A stretch of 64,000 nt of DNA from Aquimarina latercula DSM 2041 (GTDB taxonomy: Bacteria; Bacteroidota; Bacteroidia; Flavobacteriales; Flavobacteriaceae). The notes under the pieces are model-generated. The model worked only from the letters and a program-made list of their open reading frames with translations, did not search any database and was not told the origin of the DNA. Where the stretch lies: the NCBI RefSeq assembly GCF_000430645.1, contig NZ_KE387185.1, positions 593,780-657,779 on the forward strand, given 5' to 3'. Numbering within the stretch: position 1 is the first letter of the stretch; the number at the start of each line of letters is the position of its first letter. The position numbers and the translations under genes are program-made. This document shows positions 25,548 through 33,020 of the stretch, one piece after another.

Positions 25548-25850
25548 ATGATTATGAATTGGAAAATTCAAAAGCTATTGAATGGAGAGACGATTGTCTC
25601 CAAAGAACCAGGTAATTCTATGTTACCAATCTTACGATCAAAACAACCCGTTGTATTGGAACCCGTAAACTGGGAAGATTGCGAAGCGGGAGACATTGTT
25701 TTCTGTAAAGTAAGAGGAAACTGTTTTACACATTTAGTCAAAGGCAAAAATGTAAAACTAGGATTATTGATCGGTAACAATCGAGGTCGCATCAACGGAT
25801 GGACCAAAAATGTATATGGTAAAGTAATAGAGATATTACCGATATCATAA
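25548..25850 (+). CDS. Mini S24/S26-like protein (LexA/signal-peptidase fold), 100 aa
   Basis: A single small domain with KEPGNSMLPILRSKQPVVLEPV, the Ser-containing box of the S24/S26 peptidases (Ser in GNSM), followed by AGDIVFCKVRGNCFTHLVKG, where family members carry the general-base Lys, and a final GKVIEILPI strand. It has no helix-turn-helix, no membrane segment and no RecA-cleavage hinge, so it is neither a full LexA/phage repressor nor a normal signal peptidase. Stand-alone proteins of this type exist in Bacteroidota and are often named phage repressor, without evidence. A second ATG at 25554 is an equal start. A terminator follows. Confidence 0.72.
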   Translation: MIMNWKIQKLLNGETIVSKEPGNSMLPILRSKQPVVLEPVNWEDCEAGDIVFCKVRGNCFTHLVKGKNVKLGLLIGNNRGRINGWTKNVYGKVIEILPIS

Positions 25851-25855
25851 GAGCA

Positions 25856-25877
25856 GCGCGGTAAGCGCTTTTTTTGT
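25856..25877 (+). terminator. Short terminator after the S24-like gene
   Basis: The five-base stem AGCGC/GCGCT with a five-base loop is followed by seven Ts. It is short but well placed. Confidence 0.6.
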
Positions 25878-26184
25878 TTGTAAAAACAACCTCTATAAAA
25901 TATCCTAAAAGTCATTTTCAATTAAAATTAGAGTTTGATTGTTTTCTAAAATCGATTTTAGAAATACTAGCTTCTTTTCACTACGACATATATTACTGCA
26001 TAATAAAACTGACTATTTCCCTAATTAAAAGCCTTGCTTCCCTCATTATTGCTTTTATCAATCACAGAAAGACAATACTTTTATATCAATCTAAAGAATA
26101 ATAAGTGTTGGATGTGTGAGGAATTAATTTTTAGGTTGGTTAGTTGTGAAACGGATGTAGTAATGGGGTAACTGCATCCGTTTT
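25878..26184. other. Gene-free stretch with a palindrome and a terminator
   Basis: No convincing gene lies here. A 75-codon plus-strand frame starts inside the terminator of the previous gene and has no recognisable features. The stretch holds a perfect 22-base palindrome at 25943-25964 and a bidirectional terminator at 26149-26186. Confidence 0.6.
25943..25964. repeat. Perfect 22-base palindrome centred on ATCGAT
   Basis: The arms of 11 bases (25943-25953 and 25954-25964) are exact reverse complements with no spacer. No T tract follows as in a terminator. It could be a protein-binding or recombination site; nothing further can be said from this window. Confidence 0.7.
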
Positions 26185-26188
26185 TTAT
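26149..26188. terminator. Terminator of the 72-aa gene (minus strand)
   Basis: Arms AAACGGATGTAG (26149-26160) and CTGCATCCGTTT (26172-26183) with one mismatch, flanked by T tracts on both strands. It closes the minus-strand gene ending at 26185. Confidence 0.8.
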
Positions 26189-26403
26189 TTTGCTAAGAGA
26201 TGTTCTTTGCGTATTTCACGAATAAGTTTCTGGTAAGAATTACGATTAATTACAATTCTGTTTTGTTGTATTTCCATTAAGGGGTTATAACGTTGTAATA
26301 CTTTTTGAACTATTTTTGTGGTAAAGAGTGTTTTAGCGGCAATTCTGTGGACTGCAAACTGTTTGTTTTCTTCACTAAGATCCTTATAATGAGTGTTTAA
26401 CAT
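26185..26403 (-). CDS. Small basic protein, 72 aa
   Basis: Family not recognised. It is rich in Lys, Arg, Gln and Asn and has two predicted helical parts (HRIAAKTLFTTKIVQKVLQRY and NSYQKLIREIRKEHLLAK), a composition that would suit a small nucleic-acid-binding protein; this is inference. The stop overlaps a good terminator. Upstream lie two AT-rich palindromes 31 bases apart. Absence of a strong ribosome binding site is normal in this phylum. Confidence 0.6.
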   Translation of the reverse strand: MLNTHYKDLSEENKQFAVHRIAAKTLFTTKIVQKVLQRYNPLMEIQQNRIVINRNSYQKLIREIRKEHLLAK

Positions 26404-26442
26404 GAATTTGTATTAATGATTATGCATGAGTTGTGTTAAAAT

Positions 26443-26489
26443 GTATATAAAAATATACAAAATGCAATTAAATATATATAAAAATATAT
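26443..26489. promoter_or_regulatory. Pair of AT-rich palindromes upstream of the 72-aa gene
   Basis: GTATAT-AAAA-ATATAC (26443-26458) and ATATAT-AAAA-ATATAT (26474-26489) share the same arm length and AAAA spacer. Their centres are 31 bases apart, three helical turns. They lie 40 bases upstream of the start of the minus-strand gene. In AT-rich DNA such palindromes arise by chance more easily, so the call is tentative. Confidence 0.4.
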
Positions 26490-26520
26490 GATTTCTTAAG
26501 CTAAGAATGATTTTATATAA

Positions 26521-26551
26521 AAAAAGAGCTCCTATTATAGAAGCTCTTTTT
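26521..26551. terminator. Terminator-like hairpin in the gene-poor stretch
   Basis: Arms AAAAAGAGCT (26521-26530) and AGCTCTTTTT (26542-26551) with an 11-base loop and a T-rich end. No gene ends just before it on either strand, so it may belong to an unrecognised small transcript. Confidence 0.6.
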
Positions 26552-26916
26552 CCGGTTAAAAAAGTATAGGGTGACAAAAATGAACCCTTATTTTGAGGTT
26601 GTCAATAAACCTCCTTTTGGTTGGTGTAAATTTGTAGTTGTTTTGTTCATGATCTCAAGAATTTACTGCTTTCTTGGATATATGATCTACTGGAATAATT
26701 ATACCACAAAACAAAATTTAGCATAAGTGTTTAATAATCAATATGTTGATTATTTGTAAAGTGTTTTTTGACTTGTAATTATGTAGATGTTTTAAATCAC
26801 TACTGTGGATAATGTTCTCGCATTACAGTTTTATTAAGATAATTTTTTGAATAACTAAAAAGAGAGTTTTTATTTTTGAGTCTTTATGTATCTAGAAAAT
26901 TAGCCACAATTAGAGA

Positions 26917-27948
26917 ATGAAGTATACAACGTTACCAAATACAGATATTAAAGTTAGTAAAATATGTTTAGGCTCTATGACTTGGGGCGAGCAAAACACC
27001 GAGTTAGAAGGTCATCAGCAAATAGACTACGCAATTAATCAAGGAGTAAATTTTATAGATACTGCTGAGCTTTATTCTGTACCTGCCAAAAAAGAAACTC
27101 AAGGAAGTACTGAACGAATAATTGGTAGTTGGTTAAAAAAATCAGGAAAAAGGGATAAGGTAGTAATAGCTTCAAAAATTGTAGGTCCTGCGGATTTTTC
27201 TAAACATATTAGGAATAAAGGTTTTACTAAAGAAGAAATTAGAGATGCAGTTCATAAGAGTTTAGGAAGATTACAAACTGATTATATTGATTTGTACCAG
27301 TTGCATTGGCCAGAAAGACATACTAATTATTTTGGGCAACTCGGATATACACATGATGAAGAAGATGCTTGGAAAGATAATTTTGCTACAATTTTAGAGA
27401 GCCTTAATGATTTTATAAAAGAAGGTAAGATAAGAAATATTGGTGTTTCTAATGAGACTGCGTATGGTATGATGCGTTATACCGAAGAAGCTAGAAAAGG
27501 AGCGCCTAAAATGATTACAATACAAAATCCATATAACTTATTAAATAGAAAAGATGAAATAGGACTTGTAGAAGTTTTACATCGCGAAAATGTAGGACAT
27601 CTACCGTATTCTCCACTAGGATTCGGGATGCTTACAGGTAAATATCTAGAGGAAATACCTAAAAACTCTAGAGTAGACCTTTTTCCTAACTATAATCGAT
27701 ATATGAATGAGAATAGTTATAAGGCAACTAGATTGTATAATGAGATTGCTAAAAAACATAATATTAGTCTGACACAATTATCACTAGCATTTGTGAATCA
27801 GCAACCTTTTGTAACTAGTAATATTATTGGTGCAACTTCTATCGAGCAACTAACCGAAAATATTAATAGCATCGATGTGATTTTATCAAACGAAATAATC
27901 AATGAAATTAATGAAGTTCACGCGCAAATACCCAATCCAGCTCCTTAG
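26917..27948 (+). CDS. Aldo/keto reductase (Tas-like)
   Basis: NADPH-dependent oxidoreductase of 343 residues with the TIM-barrel pattern of the family. The catalytic tetrad is visible: Asp in FIDTAELYS, Tyr of the same motif, Lys in VVIASKIVG, and His in YQLHWPERHTNYFG. The latter motif and the total length fit the Tas branch, a clade with poorly known substrates. NADP-binding residues near the C-terminus (IIGATSIEQLTENI) are present. It is a single gene, convergent with radA with only 10 bases between stops. Confidence 0.92.
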   Translation: MKYTTLPNTDIKVSKICLGSMTWGEQNTELEGHQQIDYAINQGVNFIDTAELYSVPAKKETQGSTERIIGSWLKKSGKRDKVVIASKIVGPADFSKHIRNKGFTKEEIRDAVHKSLGRLQTDYIDLYQLHWPERHTNYFGQLGYTHDEEDAWKDNFATILESLNDFIKEGKIRNIGVSNETAYGMMRYTEEARKGAPKMITIQNPYNLLNRKDEIGLVEVLHRENVGHLPYSPLGFGMLTGKYLEEIPKNSRVDLFPNYNRYMNENSYKATRLYNEIAKKHNISLTQLSLAFVNQQPFVTSNIIGATSIEQLTENINSIDVILSNEIINEINEVHAQIPNPAP

Positions 27949-27958
27949 TGGTTGGATT

Positions 27959-29326
27959 TTAACCAAATAAATACTCAACTACATCTTCAATTTTGGCAAC
28001 AAGTTGAATGTTGATTGCGGTATTTTGATTAGAAATTTTATTGTATTTAGAAACGAAAATGGTCGCAAAACCTAATTTCTCCGCTTCCTGAATTCTTTGT
28101 TCTACTTTATTTATAGGTCTAATTTCTCCGGCTAACCCTACCTCTGCTGCAAAGCAAAAATCTTTGGCTATCGGAATATCTTCATTAGAAGATAATATGG
28201 CTGCAACTACAGCTAAATCAATTGCTGGATCATCTACAGAAATACCACCAGTTATATTTAAGAATACATCCTTAGCTCCTAATCTAAATCCTGCACGCTT
28301 TTCTAATACTGCAAGTATCATGTTTAAACGTTTCAGATTATAACCTGTAGCACTTCTTTGCGGTGTTCCATAAACTGCTGTGCTAACTAGTGCTTGTATT
28401 TCTATCATTAATGGTCTCATGCCTTCGACTGTAGCAGCGATTGCTGTTCCGCTTAGCTCTTCTTCTTTTTTAGAGATCAGAATTTCACTAGGATTGGAAA
28501 CTTCTCTTAACCCACTTCCTAGCATTTCATAAATTCCTAATTCGGATGTAGATCCAAAACGGTTTTTTAGAGCTCTTAAAATTCTGTAAACGTGATTTCG
28601 ATCCCCTTCAAACTGAAGTACAGTATCTACCATATGTTCGAGAATTTTAGGTCCTGCAATATTTCCGTCTTTTGTGATGTGACCAATTAGGATAACAGGA
28701 GTAGCAGTTTCTTTAGCAAACTTTATTAGTTCTGTGGTACATTCTCTAATTTGTGAAATACTCCCAGCACTGCTTTCTATATAGTCGCTATGTAGTGTTT
28801 GGATTGAATCTATAATTACGATATCCGGTTCAGTAGCTTCAATCTGTCTAAAGATATTCTGAGTTTTAGTTTCAGTAAGAATTAAACAATTATCTGTTTT
28901 AGATTGAATCCGTTCTGCACGCATCTTAATTTGTTTCTGACTTTCTTCTCCAGAAACATATAAAGTTTTATATGGTAGTTTTAAACTAATCTGTAATAAT
29001 AATGTACTTTTTCCTATGCCAGGCTCTCCTCCCAATAAAGTAAGTGAACCAGGTACAATCCCGCCACCAAGAACCCTATTCAGCTCTAAGTCATCAGTAT
29101 TATATCTTGCTTCATGACTAGTATCAATTTCTGAAATTTTTAATGGTTTAGAAATTCTATTTTCTTTGGAAGATGTGTTAGGGTCTTTCCAGTCATTTTT
29201 TGAAGCTTTCTGCACTACTTCCTCTGCGATGGTATTCCATTCTTTACATGATGTGCATTGCCCTTGCCATTTGGGATATTGAGCACCACAATTTTGACAG
29301 AAAAAAACAGTTTTAGTTTTTGCCAT
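27959..29326 (-). CDS. radA: DNA repair protein RadA (Sms)
   Basis: Branch-migration helicase of homologous recombination, 455 residues, typical length. Order visible: zinc finger with Cys10, Cys13, Cys24 and Cys27; RecA-like ATPase with Walker A GGEPGIGKSTL and VIIDSIQTL; the RadA-specific KNRFGS motif; and a C-terminal Lon-like domain (VEGMRPLMIEIQALV ... GGISVDDPAIDLA ... AEVGLAGEIRPI). Complete and ordinary. A terminator lies between it and the upstream esterase gene, so it should have its own promoter in 29327-29388. Confidence 0.96.
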   Translation of the reverse strand: MAKTKTVFFCQNCGAQYPKWQGQCTSCKEWNTIAEEVVQKASKNDWKDPNTSSKENRISKPLKISEIDTSHEARYNTDDLELNRVLGGGIVPGSLTLLGGEPGIGKSTLLLQISLKLPYKTLYVSGEESQKQIKMRAERIQSKTDNCLILTETKTQNIFRQIEATEPDIVIIDSIQTLHSDYIESSAGSISQIRECTTELIKFAKETATPVILIGHITKDGNIAGPKILEHMVDTVLQFEGDRNHVYRILRALKNRFGSTSELGIYEMLGSGLREVSNPSEILISKKEEELSGTAIAATVEGMRPLMIEIQALVSTAVYGTPQRSATGYNLKRLNMILAVLEKRAGFRLGAKDVFLNITGGISVDDPAIDLAVVAAILSSNEDIPIAKDFCFAAEVGLAGEIRPINKVEQRIQEAEKLGFATIFVSKYNKISNQNTAINIQLVAKIEDVVEYLFG

Positions 29327-29388
29327 AGCTTATTAATTGGAGTAAAAATACTATTATTTAAATTGGTTTTCTAACGATGTAGAAAACA

Positions 29389-29414
29389 AAAAGATCCTAG
29401 TTTAAGGATCTTTT
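29389..29414 (-). terminator. Terminator of the esterase-like gene
   Basis: Perfect arms AAAAGATCCT and AGGATCTTTT lie around a short loop, 34 bases after the minus-strand gene ending at 29448. Confidence 0.8.
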
Positions 29415-29447
29415 CTAAGATATTTTTAAAAAAAGAAGGTATCTTAA

Positions 29448-30596
29448 TTAGTAACCAAAATCTTCTTTAATTTTATTCACCTTTTCCAGCATATAGTCTT
29501 TAGTAAGAAAAGCTATTTCATTTAATAAGAATCCATTCTCGTATGCTCTCATTGCTTTTTTAGGTTCTCCAAGTTGTTCGTATCCTAAACCAAGATAATA
29601 GTAACCTAGCATAGTTTCTGGATGTTCTTTGATAGCTAATTTTCCTAAAGGCTCTAACTCCTCCCATAATTCCTTTTTTTCTATCGCGGTAGAAATAGCG
29701 ATAAAATCATTTACTCTTATCTGTCGTTTAAACCCGTATAATTTTTCTGTAGTATCGTATATATCTACTAGATAATCATAGAGCGATGTTTCTAAAGTAA
29801 GAATGTCTTCTTTATAAGTTTTCTTACTAATCGGGCGGTACATTTCGAAAATTGTTTCTAATGCCTTTGGAATAGCACTACCTACTAGAGTATAATGAGA
29901 GGATTCGTTAAAGTTATCAAAGAAATAATTAACTTCTGGATTTTCAATAGTAGCTAATTTCTCGTCTACAGCTATCAGGTTTTTCTTAATATTATCGGCA
30001 TCATTTGTAGCTGTGGCTAGGTAGTACCATACATCTGATTTTGCATTGCTAAGTACATTAAAAATTCGCTCTTCCATTGGAGGGGTTAATTCTGGACTTA
30101 GATTTATATATGCTTGAAAAATCGGGTTATCTTTAAATAAGAAGTAATTAATAAAATTAGAAGTATAATCGTGACCAACGATCATTTTAAGTTGAGCTGT
30201 TCTATATGTCTCGTCAATATATGGTAATAATTCTTGGCCAATAAACTCAAAAAACGCAGCTCCTTTTCCTTCAGGTAGGTAGCTAGCTAAGTCATATCTG
30301 CAATCATCCTCTCTTGTTTTTCTTTGTAAAACTCCTACTACGATTGATTCTGGCATGTCTTCCCAATAGGAAAAATAATCAACATTACCTGCTACGGGTT
30401 CAAATAAATGATCTCCATCTAAAACAATGATAACAGGATATATTTTATCCTCATTTTTCTCATAATTTCGAGGTAGTTGGATTTTTAAATCGCGGTTTTG
30501 ATCTAACTTTATAGATCTAAATGTTTCATATTTTACCTGACCAAACGATACGGAGGTAAAGAAGGATATAAGAATTAAAAATATACTTTTCTTCAT
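29448..30596 (-). CDS. Esterase D/FrsA-like alpha/beta-hydrolase with Ser nucleophile replaced
   Basis: Exported protein (signal peptide 1-19, ending VSFG) of 382 residues with the putative-esterase fold (PVIIVLDGDHLF, ESIVVGVLQRKTRE, DLASYLPEGKG) and a C-terminal TPR-like part (LGYYYLGLGYEQLGEPKKAMRAYENG). The nucleophile elbow, usually G-x-S-x-G, reads GHDYT at residues 141-145, so the catalytic Ser is Asp143. The protein is probably not a normal serine esterase; a binding or structural role, or an unusual reaction, is inferred. It lies 115 bases downstream of the YbhN-type gene. Confidence 0.8.
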   Translation of the reverse strand: MKKSIFLILISFFTSVSFGQVKYETFRSIKLDQNRDLKIQLPRNYEKNEDKIYPVIIVLDGDHLFEPVAGNVDYFSYWEDMPESIVVGVLQRKTREDDCRYDLASYLPEGKGAAFFEFIGQELLPYIDETYRTAQLKMIVGHDYTSNFINYFLFKDNPIFQAYINLSPELTPPMEERIFNVLSNAKSDVWYYLATATNDADNIKKNLIAVDEKLATIENPEVNYFFDNFNESSHYTLVGSAIPKALETIFEMYRPISKKTYKEDILTLETSLYDYLVDIYDTTEKLYGFKRQIRVNDFIAISTAIEKKELWEELEPLGKLAIKEHPETMLGYYYLGLGYEQLGEPKKAMRAYENGFLLNEIAFLTKDYMLEKVNKIKEDFGY

Positions 30597-30711
30597 AAGT
30601 AGTAAGATTAAGGTTAAGCGAGTGACAATATATAAATTATTTTAAACCTTTAAAATTTGATAACAATAAACAATTAATACATTGTTTATAAAGGATTTAA
30701 TATTTTTCTTT

Positions 30712-31689
30712 TTATGTTGTTTTTCCTCTGTTTAAAAGGGGGAGGAATAAAAACGATAACGCTCCAACAATAATATTTATTGCTGTTTGCGAGCCCCAAA
30801 GAATCCATCCAAAAGCTTCTCCATCACTTTTTTCGAAGCTAAAAAAAACGAAAACAGCACCAACTACAATTGGAAATGGTAAAATACCAATCCCGCCATT
30901 AGTAGTAGACATCGAAAAAGAACCAACTACAAATGCTACTAGAATTACTCCTAAGGAAGCACTGTGTAAATTTGGGACAGCAAATTTTACTACATAAAAC
31001 ATTAATATATATAGGAACCATATTAATAGTGTATGAAATAGAAAAGCCCATTTTTGTTTCATTTTGAATATACTTTTCATTCCGTCTAATAAACCCATAC
31101 CAAAATCTCTAATTTTAACTATCCACTTATTAGATGATTTCTGAAGGATCTTAAGTCCTAAAATTCCTAAAAGAATTAATCCTAATATGATTCCTAGAGT
31201 AAGTAAAGGATTAATATTTTTCTCTTCTAGAAAATTAAGTAAATACTCAGTTTGCAAAATACCAGCTCCAGTGGTTACAATAATTAGCATGATAAGGTCT
31301 ATTATTCTTTCGGAGACGATGGTTCCAAATGCTTTTTCGAAAGGAATTTTTTCATAAGTTGATACAGTAAAACCTCGTAGTACTTCTCCTGATCTAGGTA
31401 CGCCTAAGTTCGCTAAGTACCCAGCCATTATTGCCATAAAACTATTGTACAGTTTTGGGTTGTACCCTAATGGATTTAATAGAAACTTCCAACGATACGC
31501 TCTGGAAATATGGGAAATAATACCAAGTCCGAGAGATAATAATACCCAAATTGGATCAGCATTCTTTATGTTTTCCAATAATTCTTTTCTGTACTCTGGA
31601 GTTGCAGAGCTTAGAAAATACCATATTAAAAAAACTCCCAACATAAATGGGAGTATTATTTTTAAGATTTTTATAAATTTAGGGTTCAC
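30712..31689 (-). CDS. YbhN/LPG-synthase-type integral membrane protein (UPF0104)
   Basis: The 325-residue protein has about eight hydrophobic segments and family motifs such as ISHISRAYRWKFLL near residue 60, LANLGVPRSGEVLRG near residue 92 and STTNGGIGILPFPIVVG near residue 262. The family is related to the membrane half of lysylphosphatidylglycerol synthase but lacks the aminoacyl transfer domain; lipid flipping or transfer is often proposed. The gene starts four bases after the stop of panD, so it is translated from the panC-panD transcript. Confidence 0.9.
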   Translation of the reverse strand: MNPKFIKILKIILPFMLGVFLIWYFLSSATPEYRKELLENIKNADPIWVLLSLGLGIISHISRAYRWKFLLNPLGYNPKLYNSFMAIMAGYLANLGVPRSGEVLRGFTVSTYEKIPFEKAFGTIVSERIIDLIMLIIVTTGAGILQTEYLLNFLEEKNINPLLTLGIILGLILLGILGLKILQKSSNKWIVKIRDFGMGLLDGMKSIFKMKQKWAFLFHTLLIWFLYILMFYVVKFAVPNLHSASLGVILVAFVVGSFSMSTTNGGIGILPFPIVVGAVFVFFSFEKSDGEAFGWILWGSQTAINIIVGALSFLFLPLLNRGKTT

Positions 31690-31693
31690 TCTT

Positions 31694-32044
31694 TTACTTT
31701 AGTAAATTATTTTCCTCATTAGGAAATAAAAGAGATGGTTTAAATTTTTTAGCTTCTTCGATATCCATCATTGCATAAGTAATAAGGATTAATACATCTC
31801 CTTTAGCTACTTTTCTGGCAGCAGCTCCATTAAGTGTTATTTCTCCACTGTTTCTGGGTCCTGGAATTGCATAGGTTTCTAGTCGTTCGCCATTGTTATT
31901 ATTGACGATCTGGACTTTTTCACCTTCTACTATATTAGCAGCGTCCATTAAATCTTCATCAATGGTTATGCTTCCTATATAATTTAGGTCTGCGCCAGTT
32001 ACCTTGACGCGGTGAATTTTTGATTTTACAACGTGTACAAACAT
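31694..32044 (-). CDS. panD: Aspartate 1-decarboxylase (pyruvoyl enzyme)
   Basis: Makes beta-alanine from aspartate for pantothenate synthesis. The 116-residue proenzyme has the self-cleavage site between Gly24 and Ser25 (YIGSITID), where Ser25 becomes the pyruvoyl group, and the family motif YAIPGPRNSGEITLNGAAAR. Length and positions match well-known enzymes. It is 19 bases downstream of panC in one operon. Confidence 0.96.
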   Translation of the reverse strand: MFVHVVKSKIHRVKVTGADLNYIGSITIDEDLMDAANIVEGEKVQIVNNNNGERLETYAIPGPRNSGEITLNGAAARKVAKGDVLILITYAMMDIEEAKKFKPSLLFPNEENNLLK

Positions 32045-32063
32045 GTTACAAATTTAGTTATTT

Positions 32064-32912
32064 TTAATTTAGGGCTATGTTATCAATAAGTCTAACTTCT
32101 CCTGCAAAAACTGCTATAAAAGCTCGATATTTAGTGTTCTTCCGTTTTCTTCGGATTGATTTCAGGTCAGAAACTTTAGCGATCTCAAAATATTCTAGTT
32201 CTAGAAGATCATTGTTTTTAAATTGTTTCGAAACCCAATCTGTTAATTCCTTTACACTTTTTGTGCCAAAATCATTTTTGACTTGACTTAATGTTTTGTA
32301 AATCAAAGGAGATGTTAGAAGTTGTTCCTGGGTTAGTCTTTTGTTTCTAGAACTTAACGCTAAACCACTTTCTTCTCTATAAATTGGACAACCTATAATT
32401 TCTAATGACATTTTTTCGATTGCAACTAATTTTCTGACAATTTGTAGTTGCTGAAAATCTTTTTCGCCAAAATAGGCTCTAGTTGGTGAAATGATAGTGA
32501 AAAAATGTTTAAGTACGGTTCCTACTCCATCAAAATGACCTGGTCTAAATTTACCTTCCATTTCATTTTCTAACCCTTTAAAATCATAATTAATGGATTT
32601 TGTTTCCTCTCCGTATATTTCTTTCGGTAGAGGAGCAAACACAATAATATCATCAGATACTTGAGATAAAAGTGCTATATCAGACTCCAAAGTACGCGGA
32701 TAATTTATTAAATCTTCAGAATTATTAAATTGAGTAGGATTAACAAATATGCTGACTACTACAATTTGATTTTCATCAATTGCTTTTTTTACTAGAGCAA
32801 GGTGGCCAAGGTGTAAAGCTCCCATTGTGGGGACAAAACCAATGCTTTTTTTTTGTTTATGTAAGTCTGCAACATCTTGTTCAACGTCCAGTCTTTTCTC
32901 GTATACCCGCAT
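32064..32912 (-). CDS. panC: Pantothenate synthetase
   Basis: Joins pantoate and beta-alanine with ATP. The 282-residue protein has the nucleotidyltransferase signature PTMGALHLGHLALV, FVNPTQFN, GKFRPGHFDGVGTVL, FGEKDFQQLQ and the KMSKS-like ALSSRNKRL. It is the first gene of the panC-panD-YbhN operon. A -7 box (TATTTTTG on the minus strand, 32935-32942) lies 22 bases upstream. It is divergent from the glycogen-synthase-like gene; panB is not in the window. Confidence 0.96.
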   Translation of the reverse strand: MRVYEKRLDVEQDVADLHKQKKSIGFVPTMGALHLGHLALVKKAIDENQIVVVSIFVNPTQFNNSEDLINYPRTLESDIALLSQVSDDIIVFAPLPKEIYGEETKSINYDFKGLENEMEGKFRPGHFDGVGTVLKHFFTIISPTRAYFGEKDFQQLQIVRKLVAIEKMSLEIIGCPIYREESGLALSSRNKRLTQEQLLTSPLIYKTLSQVKNDFGTKSVKELTDWVSKQFKNNDLLELEYFEIAKVSDLKSIRRKRKNTKYRAFIAVFAGEVRLIDNIALN

Positions 32913-32934
32913 TTATCTAAAAGTTAAAGGCGTG

Positions 32935-32942
32935 CAAAAATA
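32935..32942 (-). promoter_or_regulatory. Candidate -7 box of the panC operon
   Basis: Reads TATTTTTG on the minus strand, a full match to TAnnTTTG. No clear -33 TTG. Confidence 0.5.
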
Positions 32943-32973
32943 AGATATTACTGGCAGACTACATAAATTTTCG

Positions 32974-32981
32974 TAATTTTG
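32974..32981 (+). promoter_or_regulatory. Candidate -7 box of the glycogen-synthase-like operon
   Basis: TAATTTTG matches TAnnTTTG and lies about 40 bases before the chosen ATG at 33021. It faces the panC box across about 30 bases. If this is the promoter, the upstream ATG at 32979 would not be in the transcript, which supports the downstream start. Confidence 0.5.
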
Positions 32982-33020
32982 CAAAAATTTATTCCGAAGG
33001 AGACGAGAAAAGTAGATCAT

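Larger units (their letters stand above)
26404..26916. other. Gene-poor stretch of 513 bases
   Basis: Holds two AT-rich palindromes upstream of the 72-aa gene (26443-26458 and 26474-26489) and a terminator-like hairpin (26521-26551). The remainder, up to the aldo/keto reductase gene, shows no frame, tRNA or recognisable RNA. Confidence 0.6.

Noticed and set aside
25548..25850. Prophage repressor or remnant
   Set aside because: The S24-like protein has no DNA-binding domain and no phage structural, integrase or lysis gene is near.
25874..26101. 75-codon plus-strand ORF
   Set aside because: It starts inside the T tract of the preceding terminator, spans the perfect 22-base palindrome, and its translation shows no family feature; composition is like random AT-rich DNA.
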